Positions 61,339 to 64,000 of a stretch of DNA of 64,000 nucleotides are shown here, piece by piece. The stretch covers positions 15,978,526 to 16,042,525 of the forward strand of contig BROE01000004.1 in the NCBI GenBank assembly GCA_036571765.1, written 5' to 3'. The stretch is from Plecoglossus altivelis. Its lineage: Eukaryota > Chordata > Actinopteri > Osmeriformes > Plecoglossidae. Every line of letters begins with the position of its first letter. Positions within the stretch are counted from its first letter, which is position 1. Position numbers and translations under genes: made by a program. Below the pieces are notes generated by a model that saw only the letters and a list, made by a program, of their open reading frames with translations, was not told the origin of the DNA and made no database searches.

Positions 61339-62842
61339 TATTCAATTCAATTCAATTCAATTTATTTTTGTAACGCCCAAAATCACAACAACAGTTGCCT
61401 CGAAGGGCGACAAGGATTCTATCATTGGTCAATAAACAGAAAACCAAGTTATAAAAATGTACATTTGATTTTAGCAACTGGATGATTGTCCCGGAACATC
61501 CCCTGTTCTTAGACCCTCCTTCTCGGCGAGGATAAACTACAAAAAACCCTGTGGGAAAAAGTAGAAAGCTCGGGGAGAACCACAGTGAAACAGAGATCCT
61601 ACTCCCACGGACAGACAGGCTGTAGATGCTCCCAGAATGGCGCGTGCCCATTTGTCCACCTGCAAAATCATATGCAGATGGACTGTAAAAAAAAAGAACC
61701 CCTCAGGCGGAAGAAGGGGTTCATCTAGATCATCAACTGCGAGGAGAGTTCGGCTATCCAGCGAAGCGGGTCTGAGGAAAGCAGTTCATCTGTTGTACGA
61801 AGCACATCCGACAGTTGAGGAGCACGCACTGGGTAAGACAACAAGAGTCAGGCTCGCTAGGGCGGGGCGAGGTTCTAGGGTGAAGGATAGTCATCGCCAA
61901 AATAGGCACATCCAGGAACAGGAGGCCCCAAACCAAAACGGAGGGCGAAACTTGCTGATACCACGCGAGGATACAGCTGTGTGTCATCCGCATAGCAGTG
62001 GAAGTTAATGCCATGCTTTCTGATAATGTTACCTAAAGGCAGCATATAGAGCGTAAACAGAATAGGACCGAGTACAGAACCCTGCGGGACACCGTAGGTT
62101 ACTTCAGAGCAAGGGGAACAGCTTTGGTTTACATTAACAAACTGGTACCTATCCGATAAATAGGATTTAAACCAGCTGAGGACTGTCCCTCTGACACCTA
62201 CGTCACATTCCAATCTCTGAAGCAAGATTGTGTGGTCGATGGTGTCAAACGCAGCGCTGAGGTCCAGCAGAACCAGGATAGAAACCATTCCATTGTCAGC
62301 AGCTAATAATAAGTCGTTTGTGACTTTAACTAATGCAGTTTCCGTGCTGTGATGGGCTCTAAACCCAGACTGAAAAACCTCAAACAAATGGTTGCCCTTA
62401 AGGTGGTGAGAGAGCTGCTTAACTACAACTCTTTCAAGGACTTTGGACACAAAAGGAAGATTCAAAATTGGTCTATAATTGGCCAGTAGGTCCGGGTCAA
62501 GATTCGCGTTTTTCAGCAGTGGCTTAATAACCGCATACTTGAAAGACTGAGGGACATAACCAATTTCGAGCGAAGTATTTATGATCGTAAGAATAGAGCC
62601 TATAATTAAGGGGAGGATTTCTTTGAGGAGTCTACTTGGGATCGGGTCTAAAATACAAGTGGATGATTTCGAGGACATGATGACCGAAGTGATCTCTGCC
62701 TGATCAACAGCAGTGAACCTGTCCAGAGTAACCGATGGACCAACATGGGGCAGTAGCTTCACAGATCGTGCGTGCTCAATACTAATAGTGGGAGTAATTT
62801 CACTTAATTGATCTCTGATCGTACTGATTTTCTTATTTAAAA
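61339..62842 (-). mobile_element. L2-type LINE, 5'-truncated, inserted in a transposase
   Basis: The right end lies near 62842, inside the linker before the RT ([17 protein letters not shown]). The RT ORF occupies 62762-61875. The 3' UTR follows, with CCTCGAAGGGCGAC and AATCACAACAACAGTTGCC, and the element ends in ATTCA repeats at 61339-61362 (TGAAT units in element sense), a 3' end well known in fish L2-group LINEs. Compared with the ragged copy at 47.1-52.5 kb it lacks the 5' half and part of the C-terminal/3' region (junction near 61980). Confidence 0.85.
61875..62762 (-). CDS. LINE ORF2 reverse transcriptase core (non-LTR, L2 group)
   Basis: A 295-residue open frame on the minus strand. 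In order it shows [20 protein letters not shown] (about residue 37), [20 protein letters not shown] (about 93), [18 protein letters not shown] (about 129), then motif A with [11 protein letters not shown] (about 171), [13 protein letters not shown] (about 229) and motif [11 protein letters not shown] (about 253). All three catalytic Asp residues are present. After TQLYP the frame enters unrelated text (junction near 61980), so the thumb and C terminus are missing. The endonuclease and ORF1 are missing as well. It is therefore a relic that cannot move by itself, although the polymerase core is free of stops, which suggests a rather young insertion. It would copy its RNA at a nicked target by target-primed reverse transcription. 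The frame has no cellular role. Confidence 0.85.
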   Translation of the reverse strand: MKLLPHVGPSVTLDRFTAVDQAEITSVIMSSKSSTCILDPIPSRLLKEILPLIIGSILTIINTSLEIGYVPQSFKYAVIKPLLKNANLDPDLLANYRPILNLPFVSKVLERVVVKQLSHHLKGNHLFEVFQSGFRAHHSTETALVKVTNDLLLAADNGMVSILVLLDLSAAFDTIDHTILLQRLECDVGVRGTVLSWFKSYLSDRYQFVNVNQSCSPCSEVTYGVPQGSVLGPILFTLYMLPLGNIIRKHGINFHCYADDTQLYPRVVSASFALRFGLGPPVPGCAYFGDDYPSP

Positions 62843-62899
62843 AACATTATGGATGCAGTTTATGATATGCATGTTAAAGGTATGCATAATTAAGATTTG

Positions 62900-63231
62900 G
62901 CAAGACTCATCATCATCTGGTAAAGTGTTCGCTTCATCGTGCCCATGAAGTCCAAAACTGGTTTATTACTCATTAACATTTTTTTGTTGTCTACTTGCCT
63001 CCATGGTCACCATTTCTAAACCCTATTGAGTAATTTTCCAAATGGTGCTGGAAAATGTACGATGGTTGTCTCTTTGTCAAGAAGGAATTTCTTCAGGCAA
63101 TGGAGGAGGCAGGTAGGCACATTAACAAGGCCTCCAAGTTTGGTTGGATACACCATTCAAGGTTTTTATCACGCTGTCTGGCAAAACAGAACATAGCATG
63201 CAATGTGGATAAACTTATTACTTGCACATGA
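62900..63231 (+). pseudogene. IS630/Tc1-like transposase, second part (DDE C terminus)
   Basis: The plus strand reads LIIIW, stop, SVRF, then after a one-base shift AHEVQNWFITH, a stop, HFFVVYLPPWSPFLNPIE and a stop. It continues with FSKWCWKMYDGCLFVKKEFL, QAMEEAGRHINKASKFGWIH and RCLAKQNIACNVD, ending at TGA 63229-63231. YLPP(Y/W)SPFLNPIE is the block with the last catalytic residue (Glu here) of DDE_3-type transposases, and the W.R.W.VYD tail is typical of the fish IS630 relatives. The second catalytic Asp is replaced by a stop. Continuation of 61138-61337 across the LINE. Confidence 0.75.
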
Positions 63232-63239
63232 AGCAAGGA

Positions 63240-63980
63240 CATACGTTGTCATGATGGTACAAAGTTGTCTGATGCCTTATCTCCAAGATCCATCATTTAA
63301 ATTATCAACACAAACACAGTTCTCAAAAGTCATTGGTCCATTTACAACACACAACGTTAATGTCTGTTCTGTGATTGGCTAACCCTCCTTAAAAGAATAC
63401 AGTCATTGACTGTAGCCAAACTGTCAATAAACTTCTGCCCAGGTGAAAAGAACTATACCCATTCATTCCTAAAACCACAGTGGGCATTTACCCTAACTGG
63501 TCAGATGTCCCTTTTGAAGGGATCATTCCATATAGGTGTTAATTAAATTGCTCTGACACAAACAGAACCCCCAAGTCATCAAAGACACTAAGTCAAAAAA
63601 CATCCCAAAGACCACCCAGAAATGTTAGAAGATGTTATGCAGGGTTGCTTAATGGTAGAGATCCCAACTGTTATTTATGGCTGACATTGCTGCCACACTA
63701 GACAGGGACTCCCACAATGGCATGTTGACCAATTATGTTTCTGCCTCTCCCTCTCCTTTTTGCCAGATTGAACCCTTCTTCATGGACAAAAAATGTATCT
63801 ATGGGGCCTCTCCATGGAATCCAGCTCAAACACTTACAGTGTCAATAGTAATGGAGAATACAATACTTTTGTTTAAAATACCACAAAGGTATGTACTGAC
63901 TCAAATGTATACAATAAACTTTAAATTACTGAAATAAAATAAAATAATTACCTACTTTCTTCTCTGAATGTCCTACAGTT
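63240..63980. other. window end, nothing recognised
   Basis: Unique AT-rich sequence with no simple repeat. The 86-codon open frame at 63677-63937 has no motif I recognise. Confidence 0.4.
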
Positions 63981-64000
63981 TTTTTTGATTGCTAGACGAG

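Overview
This window is vertebrate nuclear DNA from a ray-finned fish, very probably a teleost. The evidence is a spliced vertebrate gene (gephyrin), fish-type L2, RTE/Rex3-like, DIRS-like and IS630/Tc1-like transposon remnants, and very dense CA/TG and GA/CT microsatellites. It is not prokaryotic: there are no operons, no ribosome binding sites and no compact coding. The species cannot be fixed from the sequence.

The one cellular gene I can name is gephyrin (gphn), on the minus strand. Exon 1 coding sequence (24398-24461, start codon at 24461) lies in a CpG-rich stretch that should hold the promoter. Exon 2 (4937-5015) lies about 19.4 kb further along the gene. Their phases join exactly (G|TG makes Val). 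The rest of the gene should lie beyond base 1. Thus about 1-24.4 kb is gene body (introns 1 and 2), and 24.5-64 kb is upstream or intergenic. One further 60-nt stretch (28668-28727, minus) looks like an exon of an unidentified gene.

Region by region. 1-4.9 kb: gphn intron 2, with microsatellites, a 4 x 16-bp tandem repeat and two oppositely oriented copies of a CpG-retaining dispersed repeat. 5-24.4 kb: intron 1, with about 2 kb of pyrimidine-rich (sense) tracts before exon 2, a 1.1-kb minisatellite with a 64-bp period, an RTE-like LINE tail, a 5 x 23-bp tandem repeat and a G-run tract about 1 kb inside the gene. 24.5-45 kb: upstream DNA with a 1-kb inverted-repeat element, LINE 3' ends, IS630/Tc1-like and Harbinger-like fragments and a DIRS-like RT/RNase H relic. 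45-55 kb: a poor-quality zone around a 100-N gap. 55-64 kb: mostly clean intergenic DNA with a possible hAT-like element, a duplicate of the gap-flanking sequence and a nested insertion (L2-type LINE inside an IS630/Tc1-like transposase).

The most useful structural point is that 45937-46566 and 60244-60873 appear base-for-base identical, and both lead into the same LINE inserted at the same place in the same broken transposase. The first copy then becomes ragged with many small insertions. This looks like false duplication or unpolished long-read gap filling rather than biology. I found no convincing new biological system. The best leads for novelty are the CpG-rich inverted-repeat family and the unidentified exon.
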